Assembly (NCBI GenBank): GCA_035552275.1
Contig: DASZLR010000074.1
Location: forward strand, 1-30,660
From: DASVLX01 sp035552275
GTDB taxonomy: Bacteria > Actinomycetota > Actinomycetes > Mycobacteriales > Pseudonocardiaceae
Direction of reading: 5' to 3'
DNA length: 30,660 nucleotides
This document shows positions 14,380 to 22,825 of the stretch, one piece after another. Below the pieces are notes generated by a model. The model saw only the letters and a list, made by a program, of their open reading frames with translations, was not told where the DNA came from and did not search any database. Positions within the stretch are counted from its first letter, which is position 1; each line of letters opens with the position of its first letter. The position numbers and the translations under genes are program-made.

Positions 14380-15807
14380 TCACGCCGTGGGGTGCCGGCT
14401 GGCCGCCGATCCTGCGCCATGCGCGAAGGACGCGGCCTCGTTTCCCAGGCTCGGGTGGGTCTGCTTGGACAGCACCGGCAGCACCCGGCGCAGGTCCTGA
14501 ATGAACATGTCCGCCAGGTCATGGCTGAATCCGTTGCGCACCACCACTCGCAGCGCGGCCAGATCCGTCCGGTTCGCCGGGAACGTGTAGGCGGGCACCA
14601 GCCAGCCGGCCGAGCGCATCGCGGAGGAAACGTCGAATACCGAGTATTCGGTGACCCGCTCGTCCAGGGTGAACGCGAATACCGGCAACTGGCTGCCGTC
14701 GGTGAGCAGCTTGAACGGGCCGAGATCGGCGATCTGGCCGGACAGACGGGTGGCCACATCGCGGCAGTTCTGCTGCACCCGGCGATATCCGTCGTAACCC
14801 AATCGGATGAAGTTGTAGTACTGCGCGGCGACCTGGCCGCCCGGCCGGGAGAAGTTCAGCGCGAAGGTCGGCATGTCGCCGCCGAGATAGTTGACCCGGA
14901 ACACCAGTTCCTGGGGCAGCGCGGCGACGTCCCGCCACACCACCCAGCCCACGCCCGGATACACCAGGCCGAACTTGTGCCCGGAGGTGTTGATCGACGC
15001 GACTCGCGGCTGCCGGAAGTCCCAGTCCAGGTCGGGTTCGAGGAACGGCGCGATCATCGCGCCGGACGCGCCGTCGACGTGCACCGGGATGTCCAGGCCG
15101 GTCCGTTGGTGCAGCTCGTCCAGGGCGGCGCAGACCTCGGCGACCGGCTCGTAGCTGCCGTCGAAGGTCGAGCCGAGGATCACCACCACCCCGATGGTGT
15201 TCTCGTCGCACAGGGCGACCGCCTCTTCGGCCGACAGCGTGAACCGGTCGCCCTCCATCGGCACCAGGCGCGGCTCGACCTCCCAGAAGTTGGCGAACTT
15301 GTCCCAGCAGATCTGGACGTTGACGCCCATCACGATGTTCGGCTGGTCGGTCGGCTTGCCGGCTGCTTTGCGGGCCTGCTGCCAGCGGCGCTTGAGCGCC
15401 AGCCCGGCGAGCATGCACGCTTCACTCGATCCGGTGGTCGAGCAGCCGGGCGCGGACGCGGCGTCGGGCGCCTGCCAGAGCGCGGCCAGCATCCGCACAC
15501 AGCGCGACTCCAGTTCGGCCGTGCGCGGGTACTCGTCCTTGTCGATCATGTTCTTCTCGAAGCAGTCCGACATCAGCCGGTTGGCCTGTGGCTCCATCCA
15601 GGTGCTCACGAAGGTGGCCAGGTTCAGCCGGGCATTGCCGTCCAACATCAGTTCGTCGTGCACCACCTGATAGGCGATGTCCGGGTCCAGTTCCCGGGCC
15701 GGAAACACGTTTTTCGGCACGTGCACCGGTTCCCGGGTGAAGATCGGATTGACGGAGACTTCCTCGCGGCCGGAGCTGCGGCCGGCCATCGGATGTTCGA
15801 GCGGCAT
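14380..15807 (-). CDS. gadB: Glutamate decarboxylase
   Basis: PLP-dependent enzyme converting L-glutamate to GABA and CO2 while consuming a proton; in the cytoplasm it supports acid resistance or GABA metabolism. The 475 residues are close to the E. coli GadB length (466). The PLP-binding Lys278 lies in NTSGHKFGLVYPG. Other family segments are STTGSSEACMLAGLALKRRW, HVDGASGAMIAPFLEPD, FRVNYLGGDMPTFALNFSRP and ARLNLATFVSTWMEPQANRL. There is no antiporter or regulator gene beside it, so it is a stand-alone copy. The ATG at 15807 lacks a Shine-Dalgarno; TACGGT (15819-15814) sits 6 nt upstream, a leaderless arrangement. An ATG seven codons in is an alternative start. Confidence 0.93.
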   Translation of the reverse strand: MPLEHPMAGRSSGREEVSVNPIFTREPVHVPKNVFPARELDPDIAYQVVHDELMLDGNARLNLATFVSTWMEPQANRLMSDCFEKNMIDKDEYPRTAELESRCVRMLAALWQAPDAASAPGCSTTGSSEACMLAGLALKRRWQQARKAAGKPTDQPNIVMGVNVQICWDKFANFWEVEPRLVPMEGDRFTLSAEEAVALCDENTIGVVVILGSTFDGSYEPVAEVCAALDELHQRTGLDIPVHVDGASGAMIAPFLEPDLDWDFRQPRVASINTSGHKFGLVYPGVGWVVWRDVAALPQELVFRVNYLGGDMPTFALNFSRPGGQVAAQYYNFIRLGYDGYRRVQQNCRDVATRLSGQIADLGPFKLLTDGSQLPVFAFTLDERVTEYSVFDVSSAMRSAGWLVPAYTFPANRTDLAALRVVVRNGFSHDLADMFIQDLRRVLPVLSKQTHPSLGNEAASFAHGAGSAASRHPTA

Positions 15808-15934
15808 GCCGTGACCGTAACGATCAGCCGCTTCGGTCGCCGATCCCCCACGCCGTTTCGAGATGCGCCATCACCCACATGGCGGCACCCTTTGATCCGA
15901 ACGGCCTAATGGATCTAGCGGGTGGGAGGTGCCC

Positions 15935-16780
15935 ATGGCCCGGCAACCGACCCGCTGGGGTTCCGCGTTCCGGACCATGTTCGGCGGCGCCGTCCTCGCC
16001 GTCGCGATTCTGCTGGGTTCGGCGCTCTGGCCGGACGCCGGGGCATCGGCGGCGACATTGGCCGCCATGGTGACCCATCCGCAGGACGACTGGGCCGGCT
16101 CGGAGATCCTCAGATACGAAGGCGACAGCCTGCCGTTGGGGCCGGCGGCGATCAGCGGTGTCCAGTTGCCGGGGCTGGACGTCAGCCGGTACCAGACCAA
16201 CGTCAACTGGCCGGCCGTCGGCAAGGCCGGCGCGGCGTTCGTCTACGTCAAGGCGACCGAGAGCACGAACTACACGAATCCCTCGTTCGGCCAGCAGTAC
16301 CGCGGCGCGGCGGCGGCCGGGCTGATCCACGGCGCCTACCATTTCGCCATTCCCAACGCCTCCAACGGGATCGCGCAGGCCGACTACTTTCTCGCGCACG
16401 GCGGCCGACCGTCCGGCGCGACCCTGCCGCCGGCGGTGGACCTGGAGTACAACCCGTACGGCGACGTCTGTTACGGGATGCCGCCGGCCGCGCTGGTCGC
16501 CTGGGTGCACGACTTCTCCAACGAGATGCGCCGGCGGATGGGGTCCTTTCCGGCGATCTACACCAGCACCAGTTGGTGGAACCGGTGCACCGCCAACAAC
16601 GGCGAATTCGGCAGGACGAATCCGTTGTGGGTGCCGCGCTACGGCAAGAGCATCGGCGCCCTGCCGGCCGGCTGGGGCTATGAGACCTTCTGGCAGTTCG
16701 CCGATTCCGGCGTCTTTCCCGGCGATCAGGACTACTTCAACGGGACGCTGGCGCAGCTGCGCGCCCTGTGCGGCCGCTGA
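15935..16780 (+). CDS. Secreted GH25 lysozyme (first of tandem pair)
   Basis: A 281-residue N-acetylmuramidase of GH25, cleaving peptidoglycan glycan chains. A signal peptide is clear: basic start (MARQPTRWGSAFR), hydrophobic core (GAVLAVAILLGSALW) and a probable cut after AGASA. The GH25 barrel begins LDVSRYQTNVNWPAVG with a catalytic-site Asp. It continues YVKATESTNYTNPSFGQQY, GAYHFAIPN and the acidic motif VDLEYNPYG carrying the catalytic Asp/Glu. It ends YTSTSWW and FWQFADSG. Two Cys (VCYG, RCTA) are shared with the second copy and probably form a disulfide. ATG 15935 is chosen for GGGAGG at 15924-15929. The paralogue follows 113 nt later. Confidence 0.92.
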   Translation: MARQPTRWGSAFRTMFGGAVLAVAILLGSALWPDAGASAATLAAMVTHPQDDWAGSEILRYEGDSLPLGPAAISGVQLPGLDVSRYQTNVNWPAVGKAGAAFVYVKATESTNYTNPSFGQQYRGAAAAGLIHGAYHFAIPNASNGIAQADYFLAHGGRPSGATLPPAVDLEYNPYGDVCYGMPPAALVAWVHDFSNEMRRRMGSFPAIYTSTSWWNRCTANNGEFGRTNPLWVPRYGKSIGALPAGWGYETFWQFADSGVFPGDQDYFNGTLAQLRALCGR

Positions 16781-16824
16781 CCTGTACTCGCTGCTGAGAC
16801 GTTCGTCCACCGGCTCATTTCCCC

Positions 16825-16853
16825 TGTGGACAACCGGATTCCCCTGTGGATGA
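16825..16853 (+). promoter_or_regulatory. Two DnaA-box-like 9-mers in a 20-bp direct repeat
   Basis: TGTGGACAA at 16825-16833 is the reverse complement of TTGTCCACA, the actinomycete DnaA box. TGTGGATGA at 16845-16853 is one mismatch from the TTATCCACA form. Both sit inside a repeated 12-mer TTCCCCTGTGGA (16819-16830 and 16839-16850) with exact 20-bp phasing, in the gap between the two lysozyme genes. A DnaA-binding or other regulatory site is possible; this is not an origin by itself. Confidence 0.4.
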
Positions 16854-16893
16854 TCGCCGACGTCCGCGGAGCTGATCAAGCACACTCGGCGAC

Positions 16894-17841
16894 ATGAAGA
16901 CCTTGTCCCTGATCAGCCGGCTCGTCCGGCACACGCTCCTGGCACTGGGCGTGCTCGTGCTCGGCATCGCCACGCCGGTGGCCGCCTCGTTCACGTCGCT
17001 CGCGGTGCCACAGTCCATCGTGCCGCCCGTGGTGTCGCCGATCGCGCCGCCACCGTCGGCGCAAACGCTTGCGCGCGCACCTGATCCTCCGACCGATGAT
17101 CCGCCAGCCAGTGATCCGTCCACTGACCATCCAGATCTCGACTGGGCCGGTTCGCGGATCCGGGCTCAGGAGGGAGCCGAGCCCGGCCCGCGCGGCGCGG
17201 ACATCCCGGCCGCCGGTCTGCTGCGCGGGCTGGACGTCAGCGGTCACCAGCGCCGGATCGACTGGGCGCGAGCCGCCGCGGGCGGGGCGCGGTTCGCGTA
17301 TGTCAAGGCGACCGAGGGAACCGGGGCCACCAATCCGCGGTTCGCGCAGCAGTACGACGGAGCCCGGCGGGCCGGCCTGATCCGCGGCGCGTACCACTTC
17401 GCCCTGCCCAACCGGTCCGCCGGCCGCGCCCAGGCGGATTTCTTCGTCGCCCATGGTGGCGGTTGGTCTCGGGACGGGCACACCCTGCCGCCGATGCTGG
17501 ATATGGAGTACAACCCGTACGGACCGGCCTGCTACGGGCTGGGCCCGGCCGCGATGGCCGATTGGGCGCGCTCGTTCGCCACCGAGGTGCACGCCCGCAC
17601 CGGCCGCTGGCCGACGATCTACACCAGCACGAACTGGTGGCGGCTGTGCACGGGCGGCCGGGCCGATTTCGCCGGCACGGACCCGTTATTCCTGGCCCGG
17701 TACGCCAGCCGGTCCGGCCCGCTGCCGCCGCGATGGCGGTCCTGGACCTTCTGGCAGTTCAGCGACGCCGGACCATTGCCCGGTGATCAGGACTACTTCT
17801 ACGGTGGGCCGGATCGCCTGCGCGCTTTGGCGAACGGTTGA
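16894..17841 (+). CDS. Secreted GH25 lysozyme (second of tandem pair)
   Basis: A 315-residue GH25 muramidase paralogous to the preceding gene. The signal peptide is MKTLSLISRLVRHTLLALGV onward, with a likely cut after ATPVAA. A Pro/Asp-rich linker (about 45-100: PPPSAQ, DPPTDDPPASDP) is absent from the first copy. The catalytic barrel has GLDVSGHQRRIDWA, KATEGTGATNPRFAQQY, GAYHFALPN, the acidic motif LDMEYNPYG, YTSTNWW and FWQFSDAG, with the same two Cys. The pre-barrel DWAGS motif is shared by both copies. The ATG at 16894 has no ribosome site. A rare TTA codon lies at 17686-17688. The membrane protein gene follows 15 nt later, so the two are probably co-transcribed. Confidence 0.92.
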   Translation: MKTLSLISRLVRHTLLALGVLVLGIATPVAASFTSLAVPQSIVPPVVSPIAPPPSAQTLARAPDPPTDDPPASDPSTDHPDLDWAGSRIRAQEGAEPGPRGADIPAAGLLRGLDVSGHQRRIDWARAAAGGARFAYVKATEGTGATNPRFAQQYDGARRAGLIRGAYHFALPNRSAGRAQADFFVAHGGGWSRDGHTLPPMLDMEYNPYGPACYGLGPAAMADWARSFATEVHARTGRWPTIYTSTNWWRLCTGGRADFAGTDPLFLARYASRSGPLPPRWRSWTFWQFSDAGPLPGDQDYFYGGPDRLRALANG

Positions 17842-17856
17842 GGAAGGGGGACCGCA

Positions 17857-19020
17857 TTGGTCGGCATTCCGTGGTTGGTCATCGGCTGGGTGCTCGCGCC
17901 GCTGGGCCTGCTCATGTTGGTGGTGCTGTTCGGCTTTCGGAAGGCTCCGCGCGGCGGCTTGCCGCTGCTCTGCACGTTCGAGCTGGCGTTCGGTGAGCTG
18001 GCGCTGGTGACCGCTTGGCTGCTCAAGGATCGCGCGCCCAGCGAGTCCGATGCGTTGCGCACCGGCGGCCTGGCGGCCGCTTCGGTGGTCGCGCTCTACG
18101 GGCTGTGGCTCAACGATCGCCGGCAACGGGTCAACGAGCGGCAGCAGGACATCGAGCTGGCTCGGCAGAGTCTGGAAGGAGAGCGATACGAACTCGATCA
18201 ACGTCGGCACGATCTGGAGGATCAGCGCGCCGAGAACGATCGCGCCCGAGTGGCCGACGAGCGGTTCGCTCGCGCCATCGAACTGCTCGGCCATGATGCC
18301 GATCAAGTTCGGGGCGGCGCATTGGAAGCCTTGGCCGGCCTGGCTCGCAGCAATCAGGACTACACCCAGACCGTCCTCAATGTCCTGTGCTCCTACCTCC
18401 GCCGGCCGTTCCTCCACCCGCGCTATGACGAGGACAGTTGGCCGGCGGATCGGGCGGCGGAAGCCGAGCGGGAACTACAGGCCCGGCTGACCGCCCAACG
18501 GTTGATCGCCGATCTGCTGCCGCGCGCCGACGACACGGACGCGCTCGCCTACGACCTCGATCTGACCGGCGCATACCTGGAGTACTTCAACCTGTCGCAC
18601 CGCCGAATTGGCAAGCTGATCCTGCGTTATGCGCAACTGTTCAGTAGCAACAGTTTCAACGGCACCCGGTTCCTCGGACCTGCCTGGTTCACCGAAGCTC
18701 GGCTGGCCGGTGACGGGCGGCTGAGCGGCGAGTTCCGTTGCCGCGACGCCGTGTTTCATGATCGCGCTTGGTTCAGCCTGGTCACGGCCGCCGGTCAGGT
18801 GACTTTCCAGCGCACCGTGTTTCTCGGCCCGGCGAAGTTCGCCGACGCCACGTTCAGCGGCGGAGTCTCATTCGACGGCTGCCGCTTCGAGATCGACGGC
18901 GCGCCGTCGATGATCGCCAGAATGCACGTGTCGCTGACCAAGACCAACGACCTGCCCCCCAAATGGCGGGTCGAACCGCGCGAGACTGATCCGACCTTGG
19001 GTGTGATCGTGATGTCCTGA
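17857..19020 (+). CDS. Membrane-anchored coiled-coil protein with pentapeptide-repeat-like C-terminus
   Basis: A 387-residue protein. The TTG at 17857 is chosen for AGGAAGGGGG at 17841-17850. Hydrophobic segments at about 3-27 (WLVIGWVLAPLGLLMLVVLF), 40-56 and 69-85 anchor it in the membrane. A charged helical coil (about 85-135, RRQRVNERQQDIELARQSLE) follows. A conserved middle region reads ERFARAIELLGHDADQVRGG, ALAGLARSNQDYTQTVLNVL and CSYLRRPFLHPRY. The C-terminus has degenerate A(D/N)LXX-type repeats (YDLDLTGAYLEYFNLS, FNGTRFLGPAWF, VFLGPAKFADATF). This architecture is common in Pseudonocardiales and uncharacterised as far as I know. It is probably in an operon with the second lysozyme. 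The stop abuts the convergent purL stop with no gap. Confidence 0.78.
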   Translation: MVGIPWLVIGWVLAPLGLLMLVVLFGFRKAPRGGLPLLCTFELAFGELALVTAWLLKDRAPSESDALRTGGLAAASVVALYGLWLNDRRQRVNERQQDIELARQSLEGERYELDQRRHDLEDQRAENDRARVADERFARAIELLGHDADQVRGGALEALAGLARSNQDYTQTVLNVLCSYLRRPFLHPRYDEDSWPADRAAEAERELQARLTAQRLIADLLPRADDTDALAYDLDLTGAYLEYFNLSHRRIGKLILRYAQLFSSNSFNGTRFLGPAWFTEARLAGDGRLSGEFRCRDAVFHDRAWFSLVTAAGQVTFQRTVFLGPAKFADATFSGGVSFDGCRFEIDGAPSMIARMHVSLTKTNDLPPKWRVEPRETDPTLGVIVMS

Positions 19021-21327
19021 TCAGGCGAAGAGGGCGGGGAGGGTGGCTTCCCAGGCGGCGCGCAGTTCGGCGAGCGGGATCGCGGCGATGCCCTGGAACT
19101 CGACCTGGTCCGAACCCTGGTCCACCACGCCGATCTTGGTGCACGGCAGCTCGCGGGCCGCGCACATCGCGACGAACCGCGGTTCCTCGCTGCGCGGCAC
19201 GGCGACCAGCGCGCGGCTGGCCGATTCGGCGAACAGCCAGACGAACGGGTCGGCGTCCTCGGGCAGCACGATCCGGCAGCCGGTCTCGCCGATCAACGCG
19301 GCCTCGATCACCGCTTGGGCGAGCCCGCCGTCGGACAGGTCGTGCGCGGCCGACAGCAGGCCGTCCCGCGAGCCGGCGACCAGCACCTCGGCCAGCCGGC
19401 GCTCGTTCGCCAGGTCCACAGTGGGCGGTTGGCCGCCGAGATGACCGTGCACCACGTGCGCCCACTCGGAACCGCCGAACTCGTCCCTGGTCTCGCCGAG
19501 CAGCAACAGGGTCTCGCCGGGCTCAGCGCCGAAGCCGGTCGGCACTCGCCGCCGGACGTCATCGATCACGCCGAGCACACCGACCAGCGGGGTGGGGAGG
19601 ATCGCCGTGCCGCCGGTCTGGTTGTAGAAGCTGACGTTGCCACCGGTCACCGGAATGCCCAGTTCCTGGCACCCGTCGGCGAGACCGTGCACGGCCTGCT
19701 CGAACTGCCACATCACGCCGGGGTCCTCGGGCGAGCCGAAGTTGAGGCAGTTGGTCACCGCGACCGGCGTCGCGCCGCTGACCGCGACGTTCCGGTACGC
19801 CTCGGCCAAGGCCAGCCGCGCGCCCTGATACGGGTCCAGCGCGACGAACCGCGAGTTGCAGTCGACAGCCAGCGCGACACCGCGTCCGGTCCGCTCATCG
19901 ATCCGGATCATCCCGGAGTCGGCCGGCTGCGCCAGCACGGTGCCGCCGCGCACGTACCGGTCGTATTGCTGGGTGACCCAGCGCCGGGACGCGAGGTTCG
20001 GCGAGGACACCAGCCGCAACACGGTGTCCCGCAACTCATCCGGCGTCGTCGGCCGGGCCAGCCCAGCTGGCGCGTCGGCGATCAGGGTGTCCTGGCCGGC
20101 CGGGCGGGCGATCGGCCGGTGATACACCGGGCAGTCGTGCGCGATGGTGCGCGGCGGGGCGTCCACCACCGGCTCGCCGTGCCAGTTGATGACCAGCCGG
20201 TCCCCCTCGGTGACCTCGCCGATCTCGGTGGCGATGGTGTCCCACTTGGCGCAGATTTTCAGGAACTCGGCCAGGTCGGCCGGCCGGACCACCGCGCACA
20301 TCCGCTCCTGCGACTCGCTGCACAGGATCTCAGCCGGCGTCATCCCAGTGGCGCGCAACGGAACCCGGTCCAGGTCGACCCGCATGCCGCCGTCGCCGGC
20401 GCTGGCCAGCTCGCTGGTCGCGCAGGCGAGGCCGGCGCCGCCGAGATCCTGGATGCCGACGACGACCCCGGCCGCGAACAGCTCCAGGCAGCACTCGATG
20501 AGCACCTTCTCGGTGAACGGGTCGCCGACCTGCACGCTGGGCAGCTTCTTGCGGCCGGACCCGCCCTCGTCGCCGGAGAACGTCTCCGACGCCAGCACCG
20601 AAACCCCGCCGATGCCGTCCAGGCCGGTCCGCGCGCCGAACAGGATGATCTTGTTGCCGACGCCGGAGGCGAACGCCAGGTGCAGGTCCTCGACCCGCAT
20701 CGCGCCCACACACAGCGCGTTCACCAGCGGGTTCCCGGCGTAGGTCGGGTCGAACACGACCTCGCCGCCGATGTTGGGCAGGCCCAGGCAGTTGCCGTAG
20801 CTGCCGACCCCGGACACTACGCCGGGCAGCACCCGCCGGGTGTCCGGCGCGTCGGCCGCGCCGAACCGCAGCGAGTCCATCACCGCCCGCGGTCGGGCGC
20901 CCATCGCCAGGATGTCCCGGACGATCCCGCCGACGCCGGTCGCCGCGCCCTGATGTGGTTCCACATAGGACGGGTGGTTGTGGCTCTCCGCCTTGAAGGT
21001 GACCGCCCAGCCGTCGCCGATGTCGACCACCCCGGCGTTCTCGCCGATCCCGGCCAGCATCTTGGCGCGCATCTCGTCGGTGGTCGTCTCCGGGAAGTAC
21101 CCCAGGTGCACCTTGGACGACTTGTACGAGCAGTGCTCGCTCCACATCACGGAGTACATCGCCAACTCGGCGTCGGTGGGCCGGCGGCCCAGCGCGTCCC
21201 GGATGCGCTGGTACTCGTCGTCCTTCAGGCCCAGCTCGCGATACGGCTGCGCGATGTCGGGTGTGGACAGCGCGTGCGCCACCGTGTCGATGCCAGTGTC
21301 CACGGCCCCGGTGTCCACTGTGGTCAT
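19021..21327 (-). CDS. purL: Phosphoribosylformylglycinamidine synthase subunit PurL
   Basis: Large subunit of FGAM synthase: it uses ATP and ammonia channelled from PurQ to convert FGAR to FGAM, step four of purine synthesis. The 768 residues match the short (PurS/PurQ-dependent) PurL. Visible features are SVMWSEHCSYKSSK with an active-site His, FKAESHNHPSYVEPHQGAAT, GGIVRDILAMGARP, the GNCLGLPNIGGEV segment, IQDLGGAGLACATSELAS and the second-half VTNCLNFGSPEDP, PVTGGNVSFYNQ and SDGGLAQAVIEA. The ATG at 21327 overlaps the purQ stop as ATGA. Third gene of purSQL; the convergent membrane-protein gene ends at the adjacent base. Confidence 0.96.
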   Translation of the reverse strand: MTTVDTGAVDTGIDTVAHALSTPDIAQPYRELGLKDDEYQRIRDALGRRPTDAELAMYSVMWSEHCSYKSSKVHLGYFPETTTDEMRAKMLAGIGENAGVVDIGDGWAVTFKAESHNHPSYVEPHQGAATGVGGIVRDILAMGARPRAVMDSLRFGAADAPDTRRVLPGVVSGVGSYGNCLGLPNIGGEVVFDPTYAGNPLVNALCVGAMRVEDLHLAFASGVGNKIILFGARTGLDGIGGVSVLASETFSGDEGGSGRKKLPSVQVGDPFTEKVLIECCLELFAAGVVVGIQDLGGAGLACATSELASAGDGGMRVDLDRVPLRATGMTPAEILCSESQERMCAVVRPADLAEFLKICAKWDTIATEIGEVTEGDRLVINWHGEPVVDAPPRTIAHDCPVYHRPIARPAGQDTLIADAPAGLARPTTPDELRDTVLRLVSSPNLASRRWVTQQYDRYVRGGTVLAQPADSGMIRIDERTGRGVALAVDCNSRFVALDPYQGARLALAEAYRNVAVSGATPVAVTNCLNFGSPEDPGVMWQFEQAVHGLADGCQELGIPVTGGNVSFYNQTGGTAILPTPLVGVLGVIDDVRRRVPTGFGAEPGETLLLLGETRDEFGGSEWAHVVHGHLGGQPPTVDLANERRLAEVLVAGSRDGLLSAAHDLSDGGLAQAVIEAALIGETGCRIVLPEDADPFVWLFAESASRALVAVPRSEEPRFVAMCAARELPCTKIGVVDQGSDQVEFQGIAAIPLAELRAAWEATLPALFA

Positions 21328-21992
21328 GCTGCCACCACGCCGTCCAGCACCGACAGGAACATGCCGAGACCGTCGTCGCTCGGCCCGGTCAGCGCGTCGA
21401 TCGCGTGCTCCGGATGCGGCATCAGACCGACCACCCTCCCTCGCTGGTCGGTGATGCCGGCGATGTCGCGCTGCGAGCCGTTCGGGTTGTCGACGTAGCG
21501 GAACACCACCCGGCCCTCGCCCTCCAGCTCATCCAGGGTGGCGCGGTCGGCGGTGTAGTTGCCCTCGCCGTGCTTGATCGGCACCAGCAGTTCCGCGCCC
21601 GGCTGATACCGGCCGCTCCACACCGTGCCCGTGCCCTCGACCCGAAGCCACTGGTCGCGGCAGACGTAGTGCAGGCTCGCGTTGCGGATCAGCGCGCCGG
21701 GCAGCAGGCCGGCTTCGCAGAGGATCTGGAAACCGTTGCAGATGCCCAGCACCGGCAGGCCCTGGCCGGCCCGCTCGACCACCAGGTCCATCACCGGCGC
21801 GAACCGGGCGATCGCGCCGCAGCGCAGGTAGTCGCCGTAGGAGAAGCCGCCGGGCACTACCACGGCGTCCACCCCGCGCAGGTCGGCGTCGTCGTGCCAG
21901 AGCGCAACCGCCTCGCCGCCGGCGTGCCGCACCGCCCGCGCCACGTCGACATCGTCCAGGCTGCCGGGGAACGTGATGACGCCGATCCTCAT
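21324..21992 (-). CDS. purQ: Phosphoribosylformylglycinamidine synthase subunit PurQ (glutaminase)
   Basis: Class I glutamine amidotransferase subunit that hydrolyses glutamine to give ammonia for PurL. The 222 residues contain the start MRIGVITFPGSLDDVDVARA, the oxyanion strand VVVPGGFSYGDYLRCGAIA, the nucleophile Cys in GICNGFQILCEAGLLPG and the His/Glu of the triad in GLMPHPEHAID. The ATG overlaps the purS stop by 4 nt (ATGA), and its own stop overlaps purL the same way, so the three products are made in a coupled manner, as expected for a stoichiometric complex. Confidence 0.96.
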   Translation of the reverse strand: MRIGVITFPGSLDDVDVARAVRHAGGEAVALWHDDADLRGVDAVVVPGGFSYGDYLRCGAIARFAPVMDLVVERAGQGLPVLGICNGFQILCEAGLLPGALIRNASLHYVCRDQWLRVEGTGTVWSGRYQPGAELLVPIKHGEGNYTADRATLDELEGEGRVVFRYVDNPNGSQRDIAGITDQRGRVVGLMPHPEHAIDALTGPSDDGLGMFLSVLDGVVAA

Positions 21993-22228
21993 TCGGCCAG
22001 CCGCCGCACGGTCCAGTCCTCGATCACCGGGTTGGCCAGCAGCCCCTCGGCGATCTTGGCCAGCGTCTCGTCATCGACCGAGTCCTCGACGTCGATCTCG
22101 AAACGCTTGCCCTGGCGCACTTCGCGGACTCCGGCGAAACCGAGCCGGGGCAGCGCGTTGGCCACCGCCTGGCCCTGCGGATCGAGAATCTCTGGCTTGG
22201 GCATGACGTCGACTACGACTCGGGCCAC
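21989..22228 (-). CDS. purS: Phosphoribosylformylglycinamidine synthase subunit PurS
   Basis: A 79-residue subunit that bridges PurQ and PurL in the FGAM synthase complex. The sequence ARVVVDVMPKPEILDPQGQA, ALPRLGFAGVREVRQGKRFE and the ending PVIEDWTVRRLAE is typical. The GTG at 22228 is chosen because the VARVVVDVMPKPEI start is conserved in the family; an internal ATG would cut the first beta strand. A GGAG lies 10 nt upstream. TAGTAT on the minus strand (22278-22273) could be the -10 for the purSQL operon. Confidence 0.94.
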   Translation of the reverse strand: MARVVVDVMPKPEILDPQGQAVANALPRLGFAGVREVRQGKRFEIDVEDSVDDETLAKIAEGLLANPVIEDWTVRRLAE

Positions 22229-22330
22229 CGGGGGCACGCTCCAGTACGAGAGGGGGTCGGCGGTACTTCCGAATACTACCTGAGCTGGTCCAACGCGCGG
22301 GAACGCCGGCACGGCGGCGATGATGTCGTA

Positions 22331-22813
22331 GTGACCGGTGATGCGAAACCGACCGATCGGGTGCACGGCTGGCTGGGTGCGACCAGGGTGCTGATGCTGG
22401 CGCCCAGCGCGGCGTTGGTGCTGACGAGCGCGGTCACCGTGATCTGGGCCACGGTCAAGGATGTCCGGTTCGTGATCGAGCTGATCCACGGCCGCGCCGA
22501 CAGCGTGCTGCTGGCCGACCTGCTCGGCGCGATCGACCTCTACCTGATCGCCACCGTGCTGATGGTGCTGGCGTTCGGACTGTACGAGGCGTTCTGGCGC
22601 ACGGGCGACGAGCCGGACGAGTTGGTTCGTGCCGAGGTGCTGACCAAACTGGAGGTCAAGGTCGCCGACGTGCTGGTGGTGGTGCTGGCCATCCGGTTCG
22701 CCGAGGAACTGCTCGTCGGCGGGCCGGCCCGCGATCTGCTCCTCACCGCCGGCGCGATCGGAATTATCAGCCTGGCGCTGGTGTTGTTCGCTCGGTTCTC
22801 GACCACCAAATAG
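22331..22813 (+). CDS. YqhA / UPF0114-family membrane protein
   Basis: A 160-residue integral membrane protein with three to four hydrophobic segments: RVLMLAPSAALVLTSAVTVI, DLYLIATVLMVLAFGLYEAF, KVADVLVVVLAIRFAEELLV and AGAIGIISLALVLFARF. The DLYLIATVLMVLAFGLYEAF segment is the hallmark of UPF0114 (YqhA); the function of that family is unknown. The GTG at 22331 begins MTGDAKPTDRVHGW; no good ribosome site is seen. The MBL hydrolase gene starts 12 nt after its stop, so the two are an operon. It is divergent from purS across 102 bp. Confidence 0.85.
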   Translation: MTGDAKPTDRVHGWLGATRVLMLAPSAALVLTSAVTVIWATVKDVRFVIELIHGRADSVLLADLLGAIDLYLIATVLMVLAFGLYEAFWRTGDEPDELVRAEVLTKLEVKVADVLVVVLAIRFAEELLVGGPARDLLLTAGAIGIISLALVLFARFSTTK

Positions 22814-22825
22814 TGGAGGGCTCCC

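Noticed and set aside
15866..15884. Hairpin CGCCAT-N7-ATGGCG upstream of the first lysozyme gene
   Set aside because: A 6-bp stem is expected by chance in such G+C-rich DNA and it is not placed at a gene end or ribosome site.
16819..16853. Replication origin
   Set aside because: Only two DnaA-like boxes, no dnaA/dnaN genes and no A+T-rich unwinding region.
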